NCBI GenBank assembly: GCA_031213475.1
Contig: JARUPZ010000004.1
Coordinates: 2,567,501 to 2,631,500 of the forward strand
Reading direction: 5' to 3'
Length of the DNA: 64,000 nt
From: Nereocystis luetkeana
Taxonomy: Eukaryota > Sar > Phaeophyceae > Laminariales > Laminariaceae
Made by a program: the position numbers and the translations under genes
Notes under the pieces: generated by a model
Told to the model about the DNA's origin: nothing
The model's database searches: none
What the model saw: only the letters and a program-made list of their open reading frames with translations
Shown here: positions 26,764 to 40,779 of the stretch, in pieces
How the letters are laid out: each line of letters opens with the position of its first letter
Position numbering within the stretch: position 1 is the first letter of the stretch

Positions 26764-29700
26764 TATTTTTTTCTCATCCCATTCATTATCTTCGCACATC
26801 TTCTTCTCTCTCTCCTTCCAACTCGTCACTCAGATCCGGGGTCACATAGCAGGCTCTTCTCCCCCCTTCCCGCTACGGTACGTGCCTTCATTTTTTATCG
26901 CGAGAAGATTGCAGCATTTTCTTCCCTCGTCGACTCGCATCGAATTGTGCCTACCCACGCTGCAAGGCGCTCTCAACAATTGAATCCTTTTTATTTTTTT
27001 TATTTTTGCAAATAAAGTCAAAGTCCGACCCTCCTGGGGCTCGAACCCAGGACTCAAACAAGTAGAATTCGAGGTTAACCACTTGAACCACCGGGGCGAC
27101 CGGCTATTGCTTTCAAAGAACAGACAAAAAATTCCTCGTACCGCCGCTGTGGGAAAAAAAGAGAAAAAAAAACGTTCGAGTTTCCTTTTTTTTACCCCCA
27201 AACGGCTGCAGGCGGCTCAACTTGTTTTTCTGGTTGCAAATCGTCAACACGCTGATAGAACCCAGCTCGTGCGACGATCGACGCTCGATCTCAACATAGA
27301 CTCAGCCCACGGCCAACCCGCTCGGTGTCCGGCAAGGCTAACGAATGTAGATGATAGTCTCGAAGATATCAGGTGGATCCATGGTCTAGGAGGCGAGAGC
27401 TTGCCGGCGGCGTCCTACGGTATCCTCCCAAACCTGAACAAAAATAGTTTTTGCCATTCGAGATGGATGGAGAAGTTTTGTCTTCTGTTTTGTGCACACT
27501 AGCGGCCAATTGTTTTTCATCATACGCCTGGTCAGCTCCCGGTGACCCTAGGGTGGGTCCGAGCCCCTAACGAGCGCACCCTGTTCAGAATTCATGACGC
27601 AGTCCTTGGTTTTGTCGATCGTTGTCTGTCAAGGACTCGGAATCTCGCCGCTTCAAACCAAAGATCGGCCTGAGTTTTTCTCAAGCCGATGTTGGGCCAA
27701 CATCGGCCCCAGATTTGCTTTTTTCGGGCTTTTTCCGAGAGTTTGGAACTTTTTTTTTTTTCTAAACGTGCCCATAGGAAGCGTGTTCTAAATATTTTTG
27801 GAGGCGATCTTTTAAATTTCCGAGAATAATACCAACCTAAATCCTCGTAAGTATCTCCCTCCCCTCACCATCGAAAGAAAAAGGGTGGGTGGGCAGGGGA
27901 AATTCACAAACTACCTGGTCCAGCGAGCAACCGCTGTCCAGCTGCAAGCAACAGCCCTGTCTGTTCGCGTGTTCTACCAGTCTGCCGGCACCGTTCCGTG
28001 CGGAATCAACCTGGTTATCCCACAAGCGCGATCAACCAAACAGCAGCTGCTGCGGTCAAAGTGACGTACGTACTACCAATACGCACTCAAGCCATAGAAT
28101 ATGAACCGTAACGCCTAATCTTCTGTTTGACAACAAACCGCAGATTATTTTCATATCGGTTCCCGCTCTCTAATAATCTTTTCCTTTTTATTGATACTTG
28201 GCGTTTCCCTTTTTATTGATACGGGCTTATTATTCGTCAAAAAAGGTTAATTCTCCGTTTCACGAATATCATGTTATTTGTATGGCGTCTCATTTCAGAA
28301 TTCCTTTTTTGTTTCTTGTCTTTACTTGTTTGGGACGGAAGTACAAGGATCGCTTAAATATGAACTTGAAGACCAATCGGCCGACTGTAGTTCTTATTGT
28401 CTCCGTTGGCTTGGTTGTTGTGTTTTCGTACCCGGTACGATGTCACTCCATCATGTGCCCACCTCTGGTCCGAATGCGACTATTATTATTTGAGTTTTCT
28501 CTTGTCTCGCAAGTCTGTGACTCCAGAATCTGTAGGTATCTCTCCAGTATAAAATAGCCGGGACGGATAATTGGTGGGTTGATCTCTTTGGGTACAAGCT
28601 ACCCGTTTAGGTTGAACACAGCACACACAACGACCGCTATCAATAGAAATGTACCCAACATGGAAACAACAGTAACCAACCTGATAGGAGGAACAAAGAG
28701 CACCGCTATAGAAAGAAGAGACGACGCGGAGCGTTTTTTTTCCCCCAACGCAACCTTTGTTGTTGCATCTACTGCAGTCTAGTAGACCAAAACGTAGCTT
28801 GGAAGAACGAAAACCAAACAGTTTCTCACCTCCGTCCGAACATACCTCTCTCCCTCCCTCCCTCCCTCCCTCCGCCATGTCGGGTCTACCTATTGATAGG
28901 AGGAACACTCAGCGGCGTCGGCGTTTCATCTGCAACAGCAGCAACAGCAGCAGCAGCAGCAGCAGCAGCGGTCTCGCGGGTGGGGTAGCAGCAGCGGCGG
29001 TGGCGGCGGCGGTGGCGGCGGCGGTGGCGGCGGCGGTAGCGGTAGCGGCGGAATGAGCGCGGGGGCTGCTAGCCAAGAGGCGGCACCCCTCCGGACCACG
29101 GCGGACTACGACCCCACCGCCGCTCTCCTTTCGAGCGACTTCTCCGCCCCCACCGATGTCTCCCTGCACGGCCTCCTCGTGCTGTCGGTGCACCTCCTCG
29201 CGGACCCGCTTTTGCCGGAGGCGTGTCGGCAACGCCTCCATCAGCCCTCCGTGGGGGGAGCGGGGGCGGTGGGGCCTGGGCGGATGAGGGGTGGTAGCGG
29301 TGGCGGCAGCGGCGGCGGCGGCGGCTTTGGGAGGGGTGACTTCGGAAGAGGCGTGTCTCCGTCGTTGTCATCCTCTGCGTCGGGCAGGGGGGGGGTGGGG
29401 ATGGGGGGGGGGTCGGCGCTGACACCCGCGCTTGCGCTGCTTCGGCCGCACGTGTTCGGGTTTCTAAGGGTGGCGTTTTCGTCGGAGAGCACGATGCACA
29501 CCAGCTCGGCCGCGTTTTCCCTAGCGGTGGAGCTGTGGCTTCTCTGGATGCGCCCGTGGGCGGCTCCCGCGATCGCGAGAGGTGGGCTTTGTGTTCGGGT
29601 TTTGGATGTCGCAGGGAGGCGGGAAAGACCGGGGGGGGGGTGTACTCGATAGGAGAGATGGGGGGGGGTCCATGAAGGGAGGAAGAGGGTAGGTGGGAGG

Positions 29701-30738
29701 GGATAGGGGGGGCGTACTCATGACATGCATGGCCGTAGTCGTATGACCATAGACCCTCGCATCCCTACAATGCCGGGACTGAGCACTTCGGTTTTTCACC
29801 GACCAGGCAGGCATTACTCGCACCAGGGGGGGGGGGGGGGGGTGAGGAGGGGGGCGTGGCGCCAGGAGGGGGGAGAGGGAGGGGTGTACTCATGTTCATG
29901 CATGGCCGTAGTCGTATGACCATAGACCCTCTCGCATCCCGGCGTTGCCGGGACGGAGCACGTCGGGTTTTCGCCGACCAGAGGCACACTTTGATTCCTT
30001 GCACCAAGCACGAACCGAAACGTGAAGTGTTTGGCGAGTCGCATGAAGGGTGAGCTGCAGCATCCTGCTATGAACCGCTTGTGGGGCGGACTGTCTTGCG
30101 TTGGATGACAGCGTCGATCGAATGGGGGGAGTTACGTGAGGAGGACAAAGGGTGTGCGGGAAGGGAGGAGGGAGGGGGGGGGTAGAGTGTGTTTTGTCGA
30201 GGGTTTGCTGGTTGCAAACGAGGCGTGATTATAGGGGGGAACAGGGAGGGATAAGGTTGGGCTGTGGAGGGTTGTGCGGGAGGTTTATCCCCGCTGGTGT
30301 ATAAGGTGCAGTTTCGGCCGTTTTTTTTGTTTGCAGAGTGGTTAGGGTGAGAGGTGAGGTGATACGCGTGCTTAGGAGTGTATGCTGTCGTCCTCACGGC
30401 TGCTCCGCGCGAAGAGAAGGTGACGGGTGTGTTGAAAAGAGGCTTCCGCCAAACGCTTCCGGTATCGAACGGTTTTAGTTATAAGCGCTTTTCGCTATCC
30501 TTTTTGCTAATGCAAAAATTAAATCCTGCACTATTCCCAAGTACTCTGTCCTCGAAAGAGGGGATACACGAAAAAATAAAAAATGAAAACAACTTCGGTA
30601 GCGGGTTGAGATTTTTGCCAGAAAGTAAAGTTGTTTTTTTTTCGCAACGAAGGTTTGTTTAACTTGATTTTTGGTGTCCCCCCTTCCTGTCTGGGACCCC
30701 CCCCCCCCCCCCCCAAAAAGGGGGGATTATCGTGTGTG

Positions 30739-30769
<31 letters not shown>

Positions 30770-32450
30770 TCGTGTACCGTTTAACGTAACAGGGGTTTCA
30801 GTACTAAAGGGGTTATCCCATGAACATTGGAACTCCCGCATCAAGCTCTTGCCATCAACCCCATCGAACCCTTCTCAGTGACCATAATAATCTTACCTCC
30901 CTCCAATCGGTTTACCTCTCACATTCGCCCCCTCCCCCCCCCCTTCCCGTGTTTCGTTTTTCCAGGTGGCTCTCCCCGCCCGTCGACAAGCAGCAGCAGC
31001 AGCAGCAGCAGCCACCTCGGCAGCACCATGGGAGGCATGGGAGGAGGGAGAGGAGGGGAAAGAGGAGGAGGAGGAGGAGATACCGCGCGCAGAACATCGG
31101 GGGGAAATGGCGTCGGGTCGTGGGTGGCAGGGGCGGTGGCGACTGTCAGAGAAATGGCGGTGAGGGGGAGTCATGCTTGTTGTGGCACTTAGGGCTAGGG
31201 TTGGTTTTCTCGGATTCACGCATGTTGTGGTATAGAGGGTACCTCATGCTTTTATCTCAAGCTCCTGCGTGAAAAACTCTTAGTACAGATGTAGTATTGC
31301 GGTACGTCTCACCGTAAAGATGAACGGGGATAACGGCTCTCAGCGGTTCCAAAACGTTACCAGGATGCGCGGTTCGCACAAAAAAAATGCGGTTTCGATA
31401 TTTGTGTGCTGGCCCCTGGTGAATAATGTCTCCATGTATGCTGGAAACCCCTGTGTATTTTTTCCTTTTTTATCCATACGCGTAGAGTTTCCGCCTTGCC
31501 AATGTTTTTGGCCGTAGTTCTGCACGATCTGTATGACACATTCCTTGGATTGATATCACACGTACGATACAGACGCCGCGCAACTTTCTGATGACGGGTA
31601 GGATTCAGATCTACTAATGGATGGAAGATCTAAAACGATCTATATCTAGATGGAAGTCTAAAAGGATATATCTAGACCGTGGTGTGTCGGGACGCGAGAG
31701 GAAAAATGTTGGGATCAATTTTCTGTGCTGATGGCGTGGCGTGGCTTGGTGATGGCGTGATTTGTAGGGTAAGAAAGCAGACCTTGTCCTGTTTGATGCG
31801 CACTTTTCACCTCTTCGGGTGTTCTAAAGATGGGGGCGACTAAAACCAACCATCTTTTCGGTATTATCAACCATCTACGACTATCGGCTTTTTTTTCTTT
31901 TTTTTTTAATAATCGCCTTCACCTTCCAGCATATCGTATTTATAGAAGGGTTTAACCCTCAGCGATCTTCTTCAGGACAAGCCGCGGTCACAGGTGTCGG
32001 TCGCCCCTTCCCCCCCCCGTCGGTGCGTGCCTTCATCTTTATCGCGCTTAAAAATAGGGTTCAGCATTCCCACTGCTCGTCGATTATTTATAGTGTCTCC
32101 GGCCAGCACCAGCCCGGGTTGCATCGTGTTTCGGCTTTGCTATGACCGGGTCGAATCGACACACGAGACGAATTTTGAGAGTGGAAGTGTGGTTGGTGTT
32201 GAGCTTAACCCTTTTAGAACCGCGGTCCCGTTTTGGGGACAAATTGCTTAGAATTCGAGTGGGTTGTTTAGAACCGCTGCCCCAAAACGGGGTGAATTCA
32301 CCCTTTTAGAACCGCAGTCCCGTATTTGGGGACAATCCACTCAAATTATAAGTAGTTTGTCCCCAAAACGGGACTCCGGTTCTAAAAGGGTCAAGCTTCT
32401 TTTTTGTCCCCAAAGGGGTTAATTAAGCTTCTTTTTTGTTCGCCTACCGC

Positions 32451-32509
<59 letters not shown>

Positions 32510-34634
32510 TGAAGAGGAACCGCAACAGAGGAGCCACAACAGCAGTAGGCCTAGCCTCTAGGCCTAACAATCGGCAGCGAGCAGTAGTGCCGTGCTCTAC
32601 TCGTGCACCTGTCACGAGAGGCTAAGGGGGGGGGAACGGGGCGAGTATGGCCGTTCTTCCCTTCTCTCTGCCTCTGAAAATATCAAGCCATTTAGCTTCC
32701 ATCGGTAGAGCCCATGACTATATAAAAAAAAAAAACGTCGATTGTGAACAAAACAGGCATCTCGCGCTTTTTTTGTTCTTTACTTTTTTTACCAGTCCGC
32801 CGGAGGATTAAAACAAATGAGAAAACGTATACCAGGGTACCTGGTATGCACGACTCCTTGCATTGTGGCTCAGAAACAATTTTGCATCCTCTCTCCCTCC
32901 CTCCTTCCCTCCCTCCCTCCCTCCCTCCCGCAGCGCATCGAGCCGTCACATGCGAACGCCAACGGCTCCAACGCCGGAGACGGCGCGGGGCGGGAGACCT
33001 CTAGACCAGGCAGACGGCCCCCGGCACCCATGAGGGGGGGACGCGGCCCAGGCACCCCCGGTGGTGGTGGAGGAGGCGGTAGTGGGCCGCGGGGACGGGG
33101 CGGCAGCTTCTCGTACGAGCCTTGGGCTGGCTGGGTTCTGGAGAACTACAGCCTGTACACGACAGTTTTGGCGGCGTTTACGCGTAAGGCCGCCAACATG
33201 TCGTTGAAGGTGAGAGATAACTTTACCGGGTGCCGTTTTGTCGCTCGGGTGATAGGATAACACACACCCCTTGGGCCCGATTCGATGCTGGTCATCTCTC
33301 GGCAACCGGCTTGAGAGTGTAAATGAGGAACGACCCGTCTAGGTATGGGAAATACCTCGACAACATATTTCCAAAGCCACTTTTACGGGGGACCATAGTG
33401 AATAGGACCAAATATTGTTAGTAAAAATGGTTAAATATATAGGTTTTTATGGATATCATAGGTCCTATTAACTATCGTCCCCCGCAATTTTAATAGCTGT
33501 TTTCGTTGTGTGTGTGTTTCCCTTAAGGCATGGGTTGGAGGAAATCTGCTCCAAAATTCGTAGCTGGGTGTGGAGTTGTCTTGCGTGTTAGGTGGGATCC
33601 CATGGTATATTTTAAGGTGACGTCGTGAGCGTTGCTCTTTCTTTGGTTCCATGTTTTCGTATGGTATGCATTCTTCCATGAATTACAAAACACTACGCAA
33701 TAATAGTTTAGTTCCATTATTTCGTTTCGTTTCGGTGTTGCCTCACTTCGCCAACACTCAATTATTACGGGGGGCATAGTAAATAGGACCAAATATTGGT
33801 AGTAAAAATAGCGAAACATATAGGTTTTTGTGTGTACCGTAGGTCCTATTTACTATGCCTCCCCCGTAATAGTACAACTTGTAACTAGCGGTGAAGTCCA
33901 GAAAGTCATTGAGTGTAAAACTCCTTCTGTAAGTTGACCACCAGAGCTAAATAAACTACGGTAGCAGCCAAACAAAAACTCAAGAAACCAACCATTGATA
34001 ACAGGTCCTTGATGACTACGTAGCTGACTAACCAACTAACCAGCTAACCAACTACCTGGTACTAAATAAATCATCTGCCTGCGAACTGACTATACTAACT
34101 AACTGAACTAACTAGCAGTACCTAACTGAACTACAGTAACTATCTATTAATAACTAACCAACTTTGATACCGGTATCTAAGTACTCACAGTAACTTACCC
34201 ACAGTAAGCTACCCAACTTAGCCAACGAAACTAAAAAAAGAAATCACGCACCGACTAATTTGAATATCTAATCAACTAACTACAGCAACTAAAATATCTA
34301 CCTCAAATAAAACCAGCAAGCAAACAACCAAACAGAGCTCGCTACGCGTATTTCATGTACGGCGTCTCTTTGCAAAAGGTACACGACGGCTCCCGAGATG
34401 GCCGCGGCGGAGCCGGGGGGGCGGGAGGCGGGAGCGGCGGAGGGGCCGCGGGGGGCGTGTTTGGGGAGGCCGGCCGAGGCAACGTGGAGCTGTTGTGGCG
34501 GACCATGGAGGCGTTCAGTCCGGGTGTTACGGCTGTCCTCGCCGCTGCCCAGGCAAGAAACGAACATCTCGACATATTATATGTTGGCGTTCGTGCAACT
34601 AAACACCATGATGTGTGTTCGCGCTCGTGCACTG

Positions 34635-34706
<72 letters not shown>

Positions 34707-37700
34707 TTTGGTTTTGTTCGTTCGTTACTTCGTTTCGGTCCATGAGATCGCTTCGTTCCATGATTTGCAGCACGCTTCGTTCGATTGTTTTGCTATCTCT
34801 TGGTTCCATGATTTCCGGTGCGTTTCGTCCTATTGTTTCATCCCTCCTTTCCACAGTATATTTCGTGTTGTTGTTTTTTGCTCTTGTTGCTGTGTTGTGC
34901 TATTACGGGGGACCATAGTTAATAGGACCAAATATTCTTAGTAAAAAGGGTTAAATATATGGGTGTTTAGGAGTATCATAGGTCCTATTGACTATGGTCC
35001 CCCGTAACATTAATAATTGTTTTTCTTGTTTATTTTACGGTGTGTTGGTATTTTTATACGCATTCTTACTTGTTCGTAAACCTGAATTATCGTCATTGTC
35101 GTTATTTTGAGCAGAACACCATCCGAAGGGAGAGGCAGGAGCAGGATGGGGGCGGCGCCGGTCCCGACGGGGGTAACAAGGTGTTGCGCGATATCGAGAA
35201 GGACGTTTTGGAGGAAGGCCGGAAGGCGTTTTCTTCCACACAGGTAAACCATACTACCAGGTACCACTCCGTCCCATTATTTAAGCACCTATTTTGCACT
35301 ATTTATTGAACAAAACGGTATGTGCTCATCAAGGTGGCCGCTACTACTTACAGTAGGCCCAAAGAGGGGGGGGGGGGGAGAGGCTTCTCAACGTATGTCG
35401 GGAGAATGCATGGGTAGCACCGATGGAAAACCTATCATCAACCGCGTGTTCTGCACGTAAAACATCTTCGTTTCACGCAGCAGTTGTTGACTTACATACA
35501 TACATGCACTGGAGTGGGCGTTTTGGGTTTGCTTTGGGTCTCCCATCTCTCTTCTTAACAACAGTAATAGTACCGGACACCTTGAAGGCGTGTGTGTGCG
35601 TGCGAACATAAAAAAACAAGTAAGAGCTAAAGCCCACCGTCTATTGCGTTATTGTGGGCAATGGAAGAGCGTTCGAAAGCGAAAGCTGACTCGACTAGAT
35701 GCGAACAGAGTGGAATCCAGCTTTTTTTTCCTGTGGTACGGGGGGGCATAGTAAACAGGACCAAATATTGTTAGTAAAAATAGGGAAACATATAGGTCTT
35801 TACGTGTACCGTAGGTCCTATTTACTATGGCCCCCCGCAATAGTAGACCTACAGGCGTGGACCTGCCTTCACCCGCAGGCACGATCCATGTTTGGGAGGG
35901 GGGGCGCAGAACGACGCGCAGCAAGAGTATTTCTAAGCACAGCAAGCAACCCCACAGCTCAGCAACCAAGCGGGCCTCTGGTTGATGTTATATTGTGTTT
36001 ACGATATTGTGCTTACGAGTGTATATATAGACCTTAAATATGTATATTGATGTTAACCCCTTTAGCACCGCACTCCCATATCTGGGGACAATTCACTCTA
36101 ATTATAAGTAGTTTGTCCCCAAAACGGGACTGGGGTCCTAAAAGGGTTAACATTTCGTCTCAAGTAGGGAAGTGTGTGTATGTACTGCTCTCCTTGTCGG
36201 TGTTTTACGTTTATGATGGCGTTCTTTGAGCGCGGCAGGGGCCTCGCCTGGTGACGCTGGACGGCTACAGAGAAGAGGCCGAGGAGCTGCTCGTGGCCAT
36301 AGCGGACCTCACCTACCCCAGGGACAACGACGGCTGGCTCGATAAATTGTCGCGAAAGGTGAGCTGTTGTTATCGTTTTGATTTTTGTTGTCCTCTTATT
36401 CCCATTCGTTGTCTCCGCCCTGCTTTTATCTCTACCTCATTGTCGCCTCCTACTACGGGGGACCATAGTAAATAGGACCAAATATTGTTTATAAAAATTG
36501 GGAATATATAGGTTTTCGTGTGTACCGGAGGTCCTGTTTACTATGCCACCCCGTGATAGTCATAACTCAGATCAGGGGGAACTGAGCAATCCCCCCCCCC
36601 CCCCCCCCCCCCCGACAATTCATTGATGGTGCCATCCGTATGCAAGAAAATCCGCCTCAAAAGCGGTTCTTAGTAGGATGCAGCTGACCATCCATGCGAC
36701 TCGCGCAACACCTCACGCTTCGCTTGGCGCTTGGTGCAAGCAATCAGTGTCTGCCCGGTCGGTGAAAAGCCGACCTGCTCCGTGCCGGCATTGTAGGGAT
36801 GCGAGGGTCTGTGGTCATGCGACTACGGCCATGCATGAGATCGAGTACATATCTCCTATTGAGTACACCCCCCCACTCGCACACGCTACTTTTTCCCTCC
36901 CTCAGATCCGGGGTCACAAGCAGCCACCCCACCACGGTATACCGCGCCTTGCTATTTTTCATCACCACAAGCCTTCAGCCCCTACAGTCCTTGCCGACTA
37001 ATAATACTATTATGGGGGACTATAGTAAATAGGACCAAATAGTGATTGTAAAAATAGGTAAATGTGTACCTGGTAGGTTTTTGTGTGTACCATAGGTTGG
37101 TAGGTTGATGCAAACCTGGTACCTACCTGGTACAAACATCGTCCGGGTTTGATGAGCTTGTGGTCGCCCGTCTCCTGCCGACGTGCTCGCCACCTCGTTG
37201 TGCGCCTCTACTATGCTGTGCGTATGAACCCTCTTGTATCTCCATACCGGGTATACACCTTTGCGCGGACAGGTGAGCTGGGTGTCATATTGGGGGGGGG
37301 GGGGGGGGGGGGGTCATACAACAAAAAATACCGACTGACTACTATTACAGGGGACCATAGTTAATAGGACCGGACCTGTGGTATACATAAAAAACTATAC
37401 ATTTAACCATTTTTACTAACAATATTTGGTCCTTTACGGGGGGGCATAGTTCATAGGACCAAATATTGTTATTAAATAGTAAAAATAGGGAAATATATAG
37501 GGTTTTGTGTCTACCGTAGGTCCTATTTACTATGGTCCCCCGTAATATTACCACTACTAATACGGTTACTGCTACTACTACTCCTACGAATGCTACTGCT
37601 GCGTTGATTTTGCCGGCGTACTAACTACCCACGAGTACCGTATTCCTCTACTGCTCTGCTATACCGCCATATAGACTACTAGTATCACTACTGTTTGTGT

Positions 37701-40700
37701 TGATTACCGACGTGCTTGAACTAAGTACCGTATGCCTCTGCTGCTGTGCTACCGACGCACAGTATAGACCACTGTTCGTGTTGATGAACGGCGTAGTAAA
37801 CTACCTACCGCATGCCTCTGCGGTGCTATCGCCATAGACAGAGTAGACCGCTGTTTGTGATACCGAGTATCTCCATGCAACGCATGAAATCTCCCCGGGA
37901 GAAGCATGCCTATTTTTTTTACGTATTCCCAAACCGTTACACACAACAACCGTCCCATACACCTCTTACACTCATCACGCAACACTAACTACGTACCGTA
38001 TCCCCGTACTTTGATGAAAATACACGGCTTAGTCTGGGAGGGCGATCGGGCAACCTTTTTACAAGTAGCCCGACAGACTGCTACTACTGCAGTCGAACAC
38101 TGTACTGTACCTGGTACCTTGATAACTGGTCCCGACGGCGGCTGTCCTTCTTTTGTCCCCAAGCTATCGACACACGCGAGCGACAACAACGAGAACCTTG
38201 CTCAGCAGGAAAACCTTGCAACGGATGCGCTGTGTCGCACCCTGTGCATGCTGACACTGTGCCTTTTATCACCGTATTGTGCCGCTGCCCCGACTGCACA
38301 GCTGGGGATCGGCCCTGAACCCGACAAGGCGGAGGGGTGGGCTAAAGCCATCTCGGCGAAAGTCAAGGAGCTCTTCGGATTGCCGGCCAGCTGGCGGCCG
38401 AAGGGACACCGGGTAAGCGAGGAGACCGCGGTTTGACCCCTTGACTGACCGCCCCTACACTGAAACTAGCATGTTTGGTCAAAATCGTGACGCGGTTTGA
38501 CCCCTTGAGTGACCGCGGCTATAAACACTGTGAAGAGTATTTGTAGTCTAAATCTTGACGCGGTTTGACCCCTTGACTGACCGCCCCTACACTGAAACTA
38601 GTATGTTTGGTCAAATTGTGATGCGATTTGACCCCTTGACTGACCGTCCTTACGCTACGTAGAAGTGGTATGTTTAGTGAAAATCTTGACGCGGTTTGAC
38701 CCCTTTGACTGACCGCCCCTACACTGAAACTAGTATGTTTCGTCAAATTGTGACGCGGTTTGACCCCTTGACTGACCGCCCTTATACTACGTAGAACTAG
38801 TATGTTTACTCCAAATCTTGACGTGGTTTGACCCCTTGACTGACCGCCCCTACACTGAAACTAGTATGTTTGGTCATAGTCTAGACGCGGTTTGACCCCT
38901 TTGAATGACGGGCCCTACACTAAAACTAGTACGTTTGGTCAAAAGCTTGACGCGGTTTGACGCCTTGACTTACCGCCCCTACACTAAAACTACTGTAGTA
39001 TTTTCAGTCAAAAGCTTGACGCGAATTAACCCCTTGCGAGGCTGCTCGCGGGTCCGCTCAAGCCTCACGGGTCAGGTCGGGTCGGGTCGGGCAAGGGTGA
39101 CCCGACCCGACCCGACCAGATCCGACCCGGCCCGACCCGACCCGTCAGGTTAAAAACACAATCACTGACCCGACCCGCCGGTCGGGTATTGTCCCGCGTA
39201 GCCGTGTAGACCCGTGGTTGGTTGGTGGTTTGTTTGTTCGTTCGTACGTGTGCATGCTTTTCCCACACCTTTTATTATCTTCGCAGTATTTTCTCCAGCC
39301 CCCTCGCTTTTGTAGCTCCGCTCCGGGATCACGTACCAGGCACTTATCCCCCCCCCCCCCCCCCCCCGCCCCTAAGGCCATGCATGATATCGAGTACTTA
39401 TCTCCTATCGAGTACCCCCCCCTCCCCCTCCCCCCCCCCCCCCTTTACTCGTGAGCGGTTCATTTTGTGAGTAGTGACGATTCGGTAGGTGCCCTTGGCC
39501 AAATAATTAACTTTATTCGGCGACGAAGCCAGCTAATGGCCAGCAGCTGATGGGCAGCTGGCTTGCCGGTTCAAGTCAAGGGAGCGAAGCTAGCCGAGAT
39601 CAGCCCTCCATGGCTAAAAAAGAGAAAAAAGATATCCCGCATTCGACAACGCTTCCTACTATATACCTGGTATAGTACGGAAACCGCAACTAGTCGGATA
39701 GGCCGCAACCCCGGGAAACGACGACAGTAGCTATTGTTGCGACTAACAACTAGTTGGTGGTTATAAGTAGTGACGAATCACAGCTTTTACCAGCAACATT
39801 ATCAACCAAAACATTGCCGACACCACCATCATGTACAACGCTAGCGCCACCTCTCACTCAAACAGCACTGCACACCATGGGCTGATGATGATCAGTCTGA
39901 TCAATCTATCTATCTATCTACAGATATATCACCTATTACGGGGGACCATAGTTAATAGGACCAAATGTTGTTAGTAAAAATGATTAAATATATAGGTTTG
40001 TATGTATACCATAGGTCCTATTAACTACGGCTCCCCGTAACAGCACTAACACCGCTATTACGGGGGGGTCACAGTAAATAGGACCTATTATTGTCAGTAA
40101 AAATGGGTAACCATATACCTGGTAGGTTTTTGTGCGTACCATAGGTCCTATTTGCTATGGCCCCCCGTAATACCAACACCACCACCACTACCAGCAACAA
40201 CACTAAGACCACCACCAACTACTCCGCCGACACCAAAAACAAAGATCAACAACAGTACCAACACCAACCTCGTCGACTGATTGATTGTGGCAACCGACGG
40301 AACAGGATGGAGCGGGAAAGGAAGGCTTGCGGCTGTCAGACTTGTTCCACCCGGACCGCGACACGCACGCGCCTTCCTACCTCTCCAACCAAGGGAGGGC
40401 GCAGCTCGCATCAGGACGCCGGGCATGCAAGTGAGCCCTCGGTTGTTGTTTTTACTGCTGTTGTTGTTTTCAACCCCTGTTGTTGTTTTTTGCTATTTTT
40501 GTTTTTTTTGCTATTCATAGTTGTTGTTTTTTGCTGTTGATTTTCGGTATTGTTGTTTTTCTTGTGGTCTTGTTCTAGTTCTGCTTTGTCTCGTTAACTT
40601 GTTTTTTTGTGTTACTTGGTGTTCACGTGGGCTGCCTGTTTAACTCTATAGTACTACCGCTGACACGCAACGCTGACCCAGGGCGTACCCGACAAGATAA

Positions 40701-40721
40701 TTTTGGGATTTTGTTCATGTG

Positions 40722-40779
<58 letters not shown>

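Larger units (their letters stand above)
34553..35114 (+). other. GC-AG intron of the SMPD4-like gene
   Basis: The open frame of exon 12 is followed by CAG/GCAAGA, the usual context of the rare GC-AG class, and exon 13 begins after GAGCAG. No nearby GT gives an in-phase join. The intron carries a long CTG run and one MITE copy. Confidence 0.6.

Noticed and set aside
27022..27101. A functional tRNA gene
   Set aside because: The T-arm is perfect, but the acceptor stem does not pair and the anticodon loop is too large; better read as tRNA-derived.
30966..31163. The Ala/Glu-rich frame of exon 10
   Set aside because: It would break phase with exons 9 and 11; the Ser/Gly frame joins both.
38423..39040. 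Regularly spaced repeats that could suggest a CRISPR array
   Set aside because: The units are whole 64-bp tandem repeats without unique spacers, in a spliced eukaryotic gene.
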